Shown: positions 8,598 to 16,285 of the stretch, in pieces
Numbering within the stretch: position 1 is the first letter of the stretch
Layout: the number at the start of each line of letters is the position of its first letter
From: Rhizobium sp. CIAT894
GTDB taxonomy: Bacteria > Pseudomonadota > Alphaproteobacteria > Rhizobiales > Rhizobiaceae
DNA: 64,000 bases
Reading direction: 5' to 3'
NCBI RefSeq assembly: GCF_000172795.2
Contig: NZ_CP020947.1
Span: forward strand, 2,731,001 to 2,795,000
Translations under genes and position numbers: made by a program
The notes under the pieces: generated by a model
Databases searched by the model: none
What the model was told of the DNA's origin: nothing
The model's input: only the letters and a program-made list of their open reading frames with translations

Positions 8598-9872
8598 TCA
8601 GATCTTATAAATCCGCTTCCGCGTCCCCTCGAGCCGCGTCAGGATGGCCTTACGCCGGTCGGGCTTGGCCATGAATTCCTGGAAGCCGACGAGGCCGGCC
8701 TGGGCCATGTCCGGATCGCTGTCGCGGTCGTAATATTGCGAGGTGCCCTGCACCGTCTTCATCGTCTCGACCGCGATATTGACGAGCGGGTCCTTGCTCG
8801 GCGGCAGGTCGTTGCGCGGCGGCACGTTGCCGCCCGGCTCCAGATAGGTGGCCAGGTTTTCCGGCTTGTAGAAATAGGCGAGGAATTCGCGTGCGCCCTG
8901 CTTGTTCTTGGCCTTGGCGGGAATGTGGATCGAATTGACCGAGAACTCCTCGAAATGGCCGACCTTGGCGTCGAGCACCGGGAAAGTGGCGTAGGCAAGC
9001 TGCGGCAGATCAGCCTCGGTGAAGGCCGAGCGAAGGAAGGCGCCGAGGTTCATCATGCCGGCCTTCTTCTGCGCCAGAAGGGCTGCGGCCTCCTGCCAGC
9101 CAAAGGAGGTGTGGTTCGGCGTGAAGAAGCCCTTTGAAATCATCGCTTCCCACTGATCGAAGACGGGCGTCAGCGACGGATCGAGATAGCTCATCTCGCC
9201 GTTCATCAGCGCCATATGCTTGTCGAGGCCATTGATGCGCAGGTTCATCTGGTCGAACCAGCCGGCCGCCGGCCACAATTCCTTGGTGCCCATCGCAACC
9301 GGAGTGATGCCGGCCGCCTTGCACTTGTCCCCATAGGCCATGAATTCCTCGGCCGTCTTCGGCACGGTCAGGCCATATTGCTCGAACACCTCCTTGCGGT
9401 AGAACATGCCCCAGAGCGTGCCGCCGGTGGGCAGACCGTACTGCTTGCCGTCTTCGGTGACGGCGCCGATGGTCGCGCCCAGCACGTCCTTGTATTTTTC
9501 CTTCTCGACCAGATCGGAAATATCGTCGAACAGGCCGCGCTTGACGAAGGCGCGCATGCGGTTGCCCGAAAACCAGGAGCAGACATCGGGAGCGCCGGCG
9601 ACGAGATAATTGCGGATCGCCGTCTTGTGGGCCTCGTGATCCATATTGTTGATGACGACTTTGACGCCGGCTTCCTTGCTGAAGCCCGCGGCAATCGCCC
9701 TCAGCGCGTCGAGCGCGGCACCGTTGTTTTCATCGGAGATCATCGTGACCTCCTGCGCCTGCGCGATCGCCGGGATCGGAAAGCTGCCGGTCACGGCGGC
9801 TGCGGAAACCAGGCCCGCGCCCTTCAGGAAGCGCCTGCGGGTGGTCGACGGAAATTGCTTCAAAAATGCCAT
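8598..9872 (-). CDS. Extracellular sugar-binding protein of ABC transporter (Tat-type leader)
   Basis: 424 residues from the ATG at 9872, preceded by GGGAGAAATTCA; an upstream in-frame ATG has no such site. The leader has a twin-arginine motif (TRRRFLKG), a hydrophobic core and an IAQAQ cleavage region, so export of the folded protein is likely. The body is a CUT1 family 1 solute-binding protein (GTLWGMFYRKEVFEQYGL, GQYDRD-like C-terminus, W-rich sugar-binding stretches). First gene of the galactoside operon and divergent from the ROK regulator at 10067. Confidence 0.9.
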   Translation of the reverse strand: MAFLKQFPSTTRRRFLKGAGLVSAAAVTGSFPIPAIAQAQEVTMISDENNGAALDALRAIAAGFSKEAGVKVVINNMDHEAHKTAIRNYLVAGAPDVCSWFSGNRMRAFVKRGLFDDISDLVEKEKYKDVLGATIGAVTEDGKQYGLPTGGTLWGMFYRKEVFEQYGLTVPKTAEEFMAYGDKCKAAGITPVAMGTKELWPAAGWFDQMNLRINGLDKHMALMNGEMSYLDPSLTPVFDQWEAMISKGFFTPNHTSFGWQEAAALLAQKKAGMMNLGAFLRSAFTEADLPQLAYATFPVLDAKVGHFEEFSVNSIHIPAKAKNKQGAREFLAYFYKPENLATYLEPGGNVPPRNDLPPSKDPLVNIAVETMKTVQGTSQYYDRDSDPDMAQAGLVGFQEFMAKPDRRKAILTRLEGTRKRIYKI

Positions 9873-10039
9873 TGAATTTCTCCCAGTTGATCGATCGACA
9901 TCCCCCGACCGCCGCCTCCTCCATGAAACGATCGACCAGGTTTTCAACGCGGCGATCACTCCCCAATTCCGGCGATAATCCGCCTGGCTGAGTTGATCCG
10001 CGGCCGGACTTATGCATAGATCTACGCAGCCCGCAATAA

Positions 10040-10056
10040 TTAATTTACAAAATTAA
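10040..10056. promoter_or_regulatory. Candidate ROK-regulator operator
   Basis: Perfect 7-bp inverted repeat TTAATTT-ACA-AAATTAA. It overlaps the ribosome-binding region of the ROK gene (GTG at 10067) and lies in the divergent gap facing the sugar-binding protein gene. ROK repressors such as NagC and Mlc bind AT-rich palindromes with TTT/AAA arms, so this is a plausible autoregulatory and operon operator. Binding is inferred. Confidence 0.5.
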
Positions 10057-10066
10057 GGAATGTACC

Positions 10067-11278
10067 GTGAAGTTAAAAGGCGACCAGACCACGGCGAGAG
10101 CCATGAACCGACGCCTCATCCTCAACCTCCTCAGGCGCGAGGGGCCGAGGAGCCGTGCCGACATCGCCACCGTCATCGGCCTCAGCCCGGCCGCCGTCAC
10201 CTTCGTTATTTCAGACCTGCTGGAGGAAGGCATCGTCATCGAAGGGCAGTCCGTGCCCGGCCTCGCCGGCCGCCGGCCGATCCCGGTCGAGATCAATTAC
10301 GAGCACGCGCTCGCCATCGGCTTCAAGCTGATGGTGGATTCGGTGGAGTGCGTGGCAACCGACCTTGCCACCAACCCTGTCGCCGCCATGCGGGTCAGCC
10401 TCGGTGGTCACGACCCGGATTATGTTGCCGACCTGCTCGCCGGCACCGTGCCCGAACTGGTGAAACTCGCCGGCCGGCCGGATGCCAGGCTCGCCGGCAT
10501 CGGCATCTCCATGCCCGGCGTCATCAATCACGAACAGACGGCCTGCGTGCGCAGCCACCGCTTCCAGTGGGACAACGTTCCCCTCGCCGCGCTGGTGGCT
10601 GCCCGCGTCCATGTGCCGGTCTGGCTGGAAGACGACACCAACGCCTATGCCATCGCCCAGCAGCTCTTCGGCCTCGGCCGCCAGCACCGCAACATGGCCG
10701 TGCTCGCTGTCGGCGTCGGCATCAGCTGCGCGCTTGTGATCGACGGCAAGCTCTATCGCGGCGCCAATGGTGCAGCCGGCAAGTTCGGCCACACGCTGTT
10801 CGAGGAAGGCGGCAGGCTCTGCGAATGCGGCAAGCGCGGCTGCCTGATGGCCTATCACTCGGAACTGTCGATGCTGCGCCGCTGGCGTGAAGCCACCGGC
10901 CGCGGCGAGGAACTCGGCCTGCCCGAACTCTGCGAGGCGCTTGCCTCAGGCGACGCGACCGCCACCGCCCTCGTCGCCGCTTCCGGCCGCGGCATCGGCA
11001 CCGCCCTCGCCAACCTCGTCAACATCACCGACCCCGAAGTCATCGTCGCCGGCGGCGAAGCCGTCTCGCTCGGCGATCACTTCCTGACGCCGCTGCGCGA
11101 AGCGCTCGCCGCCCGCACCTTTCGCACCGCCCCGCCGCTTTTGCCCGACTGGGAGGACAATTCCTGGGCCCGAGGGGCGGCAGCGCTGGTGACGCAGAAG
11201 ATCTTCGACTTCGAGTCCTCCGGCGGGGTGACGGATATTGCGACATTGGGTGCGAGAGGTTCGACGTCGGCGGCTTGA
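10067..11278 (+). CDS. ROK-family transcriptional regulator of the galactoside operon
   Basis: 403 residues from a GTG start with AAGGA eight bases upstream. The N-terminus is a winged helix-turn-helix (RADIATVIGLSPAAVTFVISDLLEEGIV, split over residues 29-58), the rest a ROK sugar-kinase-like domain. The ROK zinc motif is present (CECGKRGCLMAY, around residue 258). The kinase active-site region GVGISCALVIDG is present as in NagC/XylR-type repressors. Divergent from the sugar importer and beta-galactosidase operon, which is therefore its probable target; ligand probably a galactoside or derived sugar. Confidence 0.9.
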   Translation: MKLKGDQTTARAMNRRLILNLLRREGPRSRADIATVIGLSPAAVTFVISDLLEEGIVIEGQSVPGLAGRRPIPVEINYEHALAIGFKLMVDSVECVATDLATNPVAAMRVSLGGHDPDYVADLLAGTVPELVKLAGRPDARLAGIGISMPGVINHEQTACVRSHRFQWDNVPLAALVAARVHVPVWLEDDTNAYAIAQQLFGLGRQHRNMAVLAVGVGISCALVIDGKLYRGANGAAGKFGHTLFEEGGRLCECGKRGCLMAYHSELSMLRRWREATGRGEELGLPELCEALASGDATATALVAASGRGIGTALANLVNITDPEVIVAGGEAVSLGDHFLTPLREALAARTFRTAPPLLPDWEDNSWARGAAALVTQKIFDFESSGGVTDIATLGARGSTSAA

Positions 11279-11410
11279 GGAGAAGGCAGCGGCGTCCCCC
11301 CGACAGGTCTTGCTGGCGCACCTTCCCATAATCTTCCAACTGGATCATCTGTGGACCGGAATGGTAGCTATCGCTTGGTGAGCTTAAGAGTACCGTGAAG
11401 GGATCGCTAG

Positions 11411-11638
11411 GTGGGAAGTTTTTTGGGGATTGTACGTTCTGTCGCGGCAGGGTGCGTGATCGGGGTGATCACGCCCTTGATTGGCGGCTGTGCCTTTCCC
11501 TATCCAGCAGTTTGGTCGAAATGTCCTCACTCGCAACATCTCGTCATCGACGGAGAGTTTCGATGTGGAGGCCCGGAGCTTCCTCCCACTCCATCGCAAG
11601 TGGCGACTCTTAAGCGGCTTCCGCACGTGGATCCCTGA
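11411..11638 (+). CDS. Possible small lipoprotein (uncertain gene)
   Basis: 75 residues from a GTG with AAGGGA eight bases upstream. Residues 1-27 look like a lipoprotein leader: hydrophobic core VAAGCVIGVITPLIGG followed by Cys 27, with LIGGC as lipobox. The mature part has two more cysteines (SKCPHSQ and FRCGG). I do not recognise a family. The gap 11279-11754 holds nothing else convincing; another frame over the same bases (from 11395) lacks these features. Real or not is undecided. Confidence 0.35.
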   Translation: MGSFLGIVRSVAAGCVIGVITPLIGGCAFPYPAVWSKCPHSQHLVIDGEFRCGGPELPPTPSQVATLKRLPHVDP

Positions 11639-11754
11639 ACACGCCCAAAGCGGCACGCCATCTCCCACGCCTCGTTGCAATTCGCGCTCACGCGACTACC
11701 TTTCATGCGAGGCCACCCTTCCCGGTGGCAAAAAGAACATCACGCGAGCAAGCC

Positions 11755-12021
11755 ATGTGCCGAAACATAAAACCTCTGTTCAATTTCGATCCGCCGGCGA
11801 CGGACGAGGAAATTCACGATGCCGCGCTGCAGTTTGTGCGCAAGCTCAGCGGAACGACCAAGCCGTCGAAGCGCAACGAGGCCGCGTTCGAACAGGCGGT
11901 CAGTTCGATCGCTGCCTGCGCCCGCGAACTGCTCGCTTCCCTGGAAACATCTCAACCGCCTCGCGATCGCGAGGAAGTCGCGGCGAAGGCGCGTGCGAAA
12001 TCTGCGATGCGGTTCGCGTAA
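11755..12021 (+). CDS. DUF2277 family protein
   Basis: 88 residues, start MCRNIKPLFNFDPPATDEEI at the ATG at 11755; an upstream in-frame start only adds a non-conserved extension. The opening MCRNIK.LFNF.PPAT and the FVRKLSG..KPS.RNEAAF core are hallmarks of DUF2277, a small cytoplasmic alphaproteobacterial and actinobacterial family of unknown function. It ends in a basic alanine-rich tail (AAKARAKSAMRFA). No operon partner is obvious. Confidence 0.85.
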   Translation: MCRNIKPLFNFDPPATDEEIHDAALQFVRKLSGTTKPSKRNEAAFEQAVSSIAACARELLASLETSQPPRDREEVAAKARAKSAMRFA

Positions 12022-12173
12022 GAGGAGCCCCGTTCTTACGGGAAAGCTCAGCCGCCTGCCGATACACTCGCTTACAAAAATACGGGTTTCCAGACACATG
12101 CCTGGTTCAATCATCGACTGAAATGGCGATGCGGCCGATGCGCCGCAATGGTCAATTCACGAAGGATGACACG

Positions 12174-12560
12174 ATGAAAATGATCCAGGCGATAGTGCTC
12201 GCCCTTTCTCTCGGCGCTGCGGCGACGGCGCATGCGGAACAGCCGCTGCAGCGCACCGACCTCGTCAGAAGCGATATCGATGTACGCGGCCACGAGGCCG
12301 TTCAGGTGCGGGTCGATTTCGCCCCGGGCGTTCTTGCGCCCAAGCACGCGCATCCGGGCGAAGAGATCGCCTTCGTTCTCGACGGCACGCTGGAGTACCA
12401 GCTCGACGGCCAGGAGCCGGTGACGCTGAAGGCCGGCCAGTCGCTGTTCATTCCCTCCGGCGTGGTGCATTCGGCCAGGAATGTCGGCAGCGGCAAGGCT
12501 TCGGAGCTGGCGACCTACATCGTCCGCAAGGGCGAGACGCTGGTCGTGCCCGCCAAGTGA
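12174..12560 (+). CDS. Secreted cupin-domain protein
   Basis: 128 residues from the ATG at 12174 behind GAAGGATGACACG; the frame stays open upstream but the signal peptide begins here. Residues 1-21 are a Sec leader ending AATAHA. The rest is one small beta-barrel cupin: motif 1 has HAHPGEEIAFVLDG with HxH and Glu metal ligands, motif 2 has IPSGVVHSARN with the fourth ligand His. Periplasmic single-domain cupins of this type are common in Rhizobiales; the ligand is unknown. Convergent with the DUF4168 gene. Confidence 0.85.
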   Translation: MKMIQAIVLALSLGAAATAHAEQPLQRTDLVRSDIDVRGHEAVQVRVDFAPGVLAPKHAHPGEEIAFVLDGTLEYQLDGQEPVTLKAGQSLFIPSGVVHSARNVGSGKASELATYIVRKGETLVVPAK

Positions 12561-12575
12561 AGCCATGCCGGGATT

Positions 12576-12617
12576 GGGGCGGGCGCGGGCAGCACGCGCC
12601 GCGTGGACCCGCCCCTT
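12576..12617. terminator. Probable bidirectional terminator between convergent genes
   Basis: GGGGCGGG at 12576-12583 pairs with CCCGCCCC at 12608-12615, with a second inner GGCGCGT/ACGCGCC-type pairing. It sits in the 72-bp gap between the convergent cupin and DUF4168 genes. T-run is poor, so efficiency is uncertain. Confidence 0.4.
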
Positions 12618-12632
12618 GGCTCCAGTTTCAGC

Positions 12633-13088
12633 CTATTGCTGCGGCTGCGCCGGCGGCGGGGTGCCGATCTTTTCCAGAACCTTCTTGGCGAGCGCCGGGT
12701 CGCTCTGCGCGGCCGTCAGGATCGAGGAATATTCCTCGACCGAGATGTCGTTGGAGGCCTGGACGGTGTCGACCATCTGCTGCTTGGCTTCTTCCTGCAG
12801 CTTCTGCTTGGCAGCCTGGTCCTTGGTCGCGTCGATCTTGGCCGAATATTGCTGCCGGACCTTGTCGACCTGCTGATAGGCAACGGCAAAGGCTTCCAGC
12901 TTCTGATCGCTGACCGGGGCGGCCGCCCCGGTGCCCCCACTCTGCCCCTGCATCGGCGCCTGTCCCTGTCCCGGCGGCTGCTGTTGCGCCTGGGCAAGCT
13001 CGGTCGCGGATGCCGGGCTGAATGCAAGCAGGCTGAACACCGCGGCGGTCATCGTTGCGAGGGATGTGTAACGAGTGATCATTTTCAT
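12633..13088 (-). CDS. DUF4168 domain secreted protein
   Basis: 151 residues from the ATG at 13088 (upstream GGAAAAGGA). Signal peptide 1-29 (LLAFSPASA cleavage region), then a Gln/Gly-rich linker, then the DUF4168 helical domain: KLEAFAVAYQQVDKVRQQY, EAKQQMVDTVQASNDISVEEYSS, and DPALAKKVLEKIG. Family members are periplasmic or outer-membrane-associated and uncharacterised. The frame runs on upstream but that part is antisense to the DMT transporter region. It ends with a Pro/Gln tail. Confidence 0.85.
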   Translation of the reverse strand: MKMITRYTSLATMTAAVFSLLAFSPASATELAQAQQQPPGQGQAPMQGQSGGTGAAAPVSDQKLEAFAVAYQQVDKVRQQYSAKIDATKDQAAKQKLQEEAKQQMVDTVQASNDISVEEYSSILTAAQSDPALAKKVLEKIGTPPPAQPQQ

Positions 13089-13234
13089 TCCTTTTCCGGT
13101 GATTTCGGTCGATCGCTCAGCGCTCAAAGAGGCTGGCGAGGTCGCGACGATGAAGCCGGAAAAGGGCTCGGTGCGGCGGTAACGGGGCCATTTTCTGACT
13201 ATTGAGCGGCGGCTTTGTGACCCGGACTCAACCG

Positions 13235-14098
13235 CTACCGCGCAAACCTGCGCGCCCCGGCCACGCAGAGAATAACGGCAACCGTCACGGCGAGCATGAT
13301 CCACGTGACCGGTTCGTGCAGCAGAGTTGCGGCGAGCGCCAGGCCGAAAAACGGCTGCAACAGCTGCAGCTGGCCGACCGCGGCGATGCCGCCTTGCGAC
13401 AGGCCACGATACCAGAAGATGAAGCCGATCAGCATCGAAAACAGCGAGACATAGCCAAGACCGATGAGCGCCGGCGTTTCGATGCCGGCAAAACTCGCCG
13501 GCCGATGGACGAAAGCGACCGCGACCATCACCGGCAGCGACAGCACCAGCGCCCAGGAAATCACCTGCCAGCCGCCGAGCGTGCGCGACAGCCTGCCGCC
13601 TTCGGCATAACCGAGGCCGCAGGCGACGATCGCCGCCAGCATCAATAGATCGCCGACCGGCGAGGCCGTCAAGCTCTGTGTCAAGGCAAAGCCCGCCACC
13701 AGCGCGCTGCCGAGAACGGAGAACAGCCAGAATGCCGGCTTCGGCCGTTCTCCGCCGCGGATCACCCCGAAGATCGCCGTCGAGAGCGGCAGCAGACCGA
13801 TGAAGACGATGGAATGGGCCGACGTGACATGCTGCAGCGCCAGCGCCGTCAGCAACGGGAAGCCGACGACGACGCCGAGCGCGACGACGGCGAGGGAGAC
13901 GAGATCGCGCCGGCTCGGCCGCTTTTCGCGGAAGGCGATCAGCAGGCCAAGCGCCAGAATGCCGGCGATCGCCGCACGCGCGACGGTCAGGAAGACCGGA
14001 TCGAACTGCATCACCGCCACGCGCGTCGCCGGCAGCGATCCGCTGAAGATCAGCACGCCGATAAAACCATTGATCCATCCCGATGCCATGCGGTCCAT
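13235..14098 (-). CDS. DMT-family (EamA) transporter
   Basis: 287 residues from the ATG at 14098, chosen because an AGGAG lies 10 bases upstream; a GTG at 14110 would overlap that AGGAG. Two EamA repeats of five helices each (repeat 1 about 5-135, repeat 2 about 145-280), with the FIGLLPLSTAIFGVI and SLFSMLIGFIFWYRGL elements. Probably exports a small metabolite. The divergent MocR-type regulator (14210) is a standard partner of such exporters and is likely to control it. Confidence 0.88.
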   Translation of the reverse strand: MDRMASGWINGFIGVLIFSGSLPATRVAVMQFDPVFLTVARAAIAGILALGLLIAFREKRPSRRDLVSLAVVALGVVVGFPLLTALALQHVTSAHSIVFIGLLPLSTAIFGVIRGGERPKPAFWLFSVLGSALVAGFALTQSLTASPVGDLLMLAAIVACGLGYAEGGRLSRTLGGWQVISWALVLSLPVMVAVAFVHRPASFAGIETPALIGLGYVSLFSMLIGFIFWYRGLSQGGIAAVGQLQLLQPFFGLALAATLLHEPVTWIMLAVTVAVILCVAGARRFAR

Positions 14099-14167
14099 GA
14101 TGCGCTGCACTCCTATCTTGCTGCCCCCTTATCGGCCGATATGGCTGGTTATGACAGAGACAATCTG

Positions 14168-14190
14168 ATACGGTTTCGCAAAACTGTTAT
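14168..14190. promoter_or_regulatory. Candidate MocR operator
   Basis: Imperfect inverted repeat ATACGGTTT / AAACTGTTAT with a 4-base centre, in the gap between the divergent DMT exporter and MocR genes. It ends 20 bases before the chosen regulator start. Position suits regulation of both genes; binding is inferred. Confidence 0.4.
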
Positions 14191-14209
14191 GGTGCAGGAA
14201 GCGGTACGG

Positions 14210-15610
14210 ATGGATGAGAGCACGGCGGGGCGCACCCGCATCGACATGGTCGTCGCGACGATCCGGCAGCGCATCGCCGGGCGCAGCCTGACGCCGGGCG
14301 CCAAGCTGCCTTCGGTGCGGGGGCTGGCGGCGGCGCTGAAGTTGTCGACATCGACCGTTGTCGACGCCTATGAGCGCCTCGTCGCCGAAGGCGCGATCCT
14401 GGCAAGGCCGGGTTCGGGATTCTACGTCGCCAACCAGGCAGCCCCCTTTGCGCTTGCCGAGGCCGGGCCCAAGCTCGATCGCGCCGTGGATCCCTTCTGG
14501 ATATCGCGGCAATCGCTGGAGGCGGATGAAACCGACCTGAAGCCCGGCTGCGGCTGGCTGCCGCCCTCCTGGCTGCCCGCGGAAGGCATGCGCCGCGGGC
14601 TGAGAACGCTTGCCCGCGCCGACGGGGCCGCCCTTGCCGATTACGGCTCGCCGCTCGGCCTGCCGCAGCTGCGCCAGCTGATTTCACGGCGTATGGGCGA
14701 ACGCGGCATCGAAGCCTCCCCGGATCAGATCATGCTGGCCGATTCCGGCACGCAGGCGATCGATCTGCTCTGCCGTTTTCTGCTGGAACCCGGCGACACC
14801 GTGCTGGTCGACGACCCCTGCTATTTCAATTTCCACGCCCTGCTGCGTGCCCACCGGGCAAAGATCGTCGGCGTCCCCTACACGCCCTCCGGCCCCGATA
14901 TCGAGCTGTTTGCCCAGGTCGTCGCCGAGGAGCGGCCGCGGCTCTACATCACCAACTCGGCCATCCACAATCCCACCGGCGCAACGCTGTCCCCGGTGAC
15001 CGCCCACCGGCTTCTGAAACTCGCCGAGCAATTCGACCTCACCATCATCGAGGACGATATATTCGCCGATTTCGAATATACGCCGGCGCCCCGCCTTGCC
15101 GCCTTCGACGGGCTGGAACGGGTCATCCATATCGGCAGCTTTTCGAAGACGCTCTCGGCTTCCGCCCGCTGCGGCTTCGTCGCCGCCAGGCCCGGATGGA
15201 TCGACGGCCTGACCGACCTCAAGATCGCCACCTCCTTCGGCAGCGGCCGGCTGACGGCGGAGTTGGTGCTGAACGTCTTGAGCGACGGAAGCTACCGCAA
15301 ACATATGGAGACGCTGAGGCACCGGCTCTCCCGGGCAATGGGCGAGGTCTCGGCCAGGCTGAAGGGCCTTGATATAACGCCCTGGCTGGAACCGCAGGCC
15401 GGCATGTTCCTCTGGTGCCGCCTGCCCGATGGCATCGATGCGGCCAACGTGGCCCGCGCCGCGCTGGAAAAGCGGATCGTGCTGGCGCCCGGAAATGCCT
15501 TCAGCCTGTCGCAATCGGCGACGAATTTCATGCGGTTCAATGTGTCGCAGACGCTGGATGCGCGGGTGTTCGAGGTGTTGAGGGATGTGTTGGGGAGGCG
15601 GGGGACGTGA
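14210..15610 (+). CDS. MocR/GntR-family regulator with aminotransferase domain
   Basis: 466 residues from the ATG at 14210 (AGGAAG upstream); an ATG at 14189 in frame overlaps the likely operator. GntR winged helix at 8-75 (LPSVRGLAAALKLSTSTVVDAYERL). The C-terminal fold-type I aminotransferase domain has the PLP lysine in HIGSFSKTLS and the NPTG motif in IHNPTGATLSP, plus DDPCYFNF and EDDIFADF. So it probably senses an amino acid or PLP-linked compound. Divergent DMT exporter is the likely target. Confidence 0.92.
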   Translation: MDESTAGRTRIDMVVATIRQRIAGRSLTPGAKLPSVRGLAAALKLSTSTVVDAYERLVAEGAILARPGSGFYVANQAAPFALAEAGPKLDRAVDPFWISRQSLEADETDLKPGCGWLPPSWLPAEGMRRGLRTLARADGAALADYGSPLGLPQLRQLISRRMGERGIEASPDQIMLADSGTQAIDLLCRFLLEPGDTVLVDDPCYFNFHALLRAHRAKIVGVPYTPSGPDIELFAQVVAEERPRLYITNSAIHNPTGATLSPVTAHRLLKLAEQFDLTIIEDDIFADFEYTPAPRLAAFDGLERVIHIGSFSKTLSASARCGFVAARPGWIDGLTDLKIATSFGSGRLTAELVLNVLSDGSYRKHMETLRHRLSRAMGEVSARLKGLDITPWLEPQAGMFLWCRLPDGIDAANVARAALEKRIVLAPGNAFSLSQSATNFMRFNVSQTLDARVFEVLRDVLGRRGT

Positions 15611-15680
15611 GAGCGAAGGGACGCGTCGTTGCCCGTCGCTGCGCTCCGTGCATTCGCTCCTATCGTCGCTCGCCCATCTG

Positions 15681-15842
15681 CCTGCCGCATATTCTCCCCG
15701 CTGGGGAGAAGGGGTATGCGGCAGCGTCTTGCCCTCCTGAGAGCGCAGCTTTAAAAACAAAGGAGTGCCACGTACTCCCCTCTTCTCCCCAGCGGGGAGA
15801 AGGTGGCCCGCAGGGTCGGATGAGGGGGCCACACGGCACGCC
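15681..15842. repeat. Rhizobial mosaic intergenic element, copy 3
   Basis: Left end CTGCCGCATA pairs with TATGCGGCAG across a CTCCCC/GGGGAG hairpin (15681-15724). The right end from 15781 matches the right arms of the 2098 and 2953 elements (GGGGAGAAGGTGGCCCG, then GGGGGCCACACGGCACG). The left arm differs from the other two copies, so it is a mosaic of modules. It fills most of the gap between the MocR gene and the response regulator. Confidence 0.7.
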
Positions 15843-15873
15843 CCTTCATCATCATCCCATTCAACAGCAACCC

Positions 15874-16275
15874 TCAAAACGACCGATTGACCGCCTTGTC
15901 GTTCTCCAGCCGCGTCACGCAGCCTTCGAGCTTGGCAAGCAGCAGATCGAAATCGAGCGGCTTGGTCAGATAGTCCGCCGCTCCGCCGCGCAGGCCGGCG
16001 AGCGTGTTTTCCCGGTCGGTCAGCGCCGTCAGCAGGATGAAGGGGATGTTGGAAAGCTCGGGATGATTGATCTGAATTTCCGCCAGAAGCTGATGCCCAT
16101 CCATAACAGGCATCGAAATATCGCTGATGACGATGTCGGGCCATTTCGACAGGATCATTTCCAGCCCTTCGGCGCCGTTCGAAGCCTCGAGCGTCCTGTA
16201 GCCGGCTTCGTTCAATTCTTCGACGAGGAGGTTCCGGATCTCGACTTCATCCTCAATGCACAGGACTGTAACCAT
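15874..16275 (-). CDS. Single-domain response regulator (CheY-like)
   Basis: 133 residues; the ATG at 16275 is chosen because GAGGAAG precedes it, while an ATG at 16299 inside the kinase gene has none. One receiver domain only: acidic pocket IEDE (residues 7-10), phosphoacceptor Asp in VISDISMPVMDG, Thr in LLTALTD and Lys in YLTKPLD. There is no output domain, so it must act by protein-protein contact or as a phosphorelay intermediate. It follows the CHASE4 histidine kinase gene by about 10 bp and is its probable partner. Confidence 0.92.
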   Translation of the reverse strand: MVTVLCIEDEVEIRNLLVEELNEAGYRTLEASNGAEGLEMILSKWPDIVISDISMPVMDGHQLLAEIQINHPELSNIPFILLTALTDRENTLAGLRGGAADYLTKPLDFDLLLAKLEGCVTRLENDKAVNRSF

Positions 16276-16285
16276 AAGCTCTTCC

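Noticed and set aside
13814..14209. Upstream extension of the MocR frame
   Set aside because: Antisense to the DMT gene; GntR homology and a ribosome site begin at 14210.
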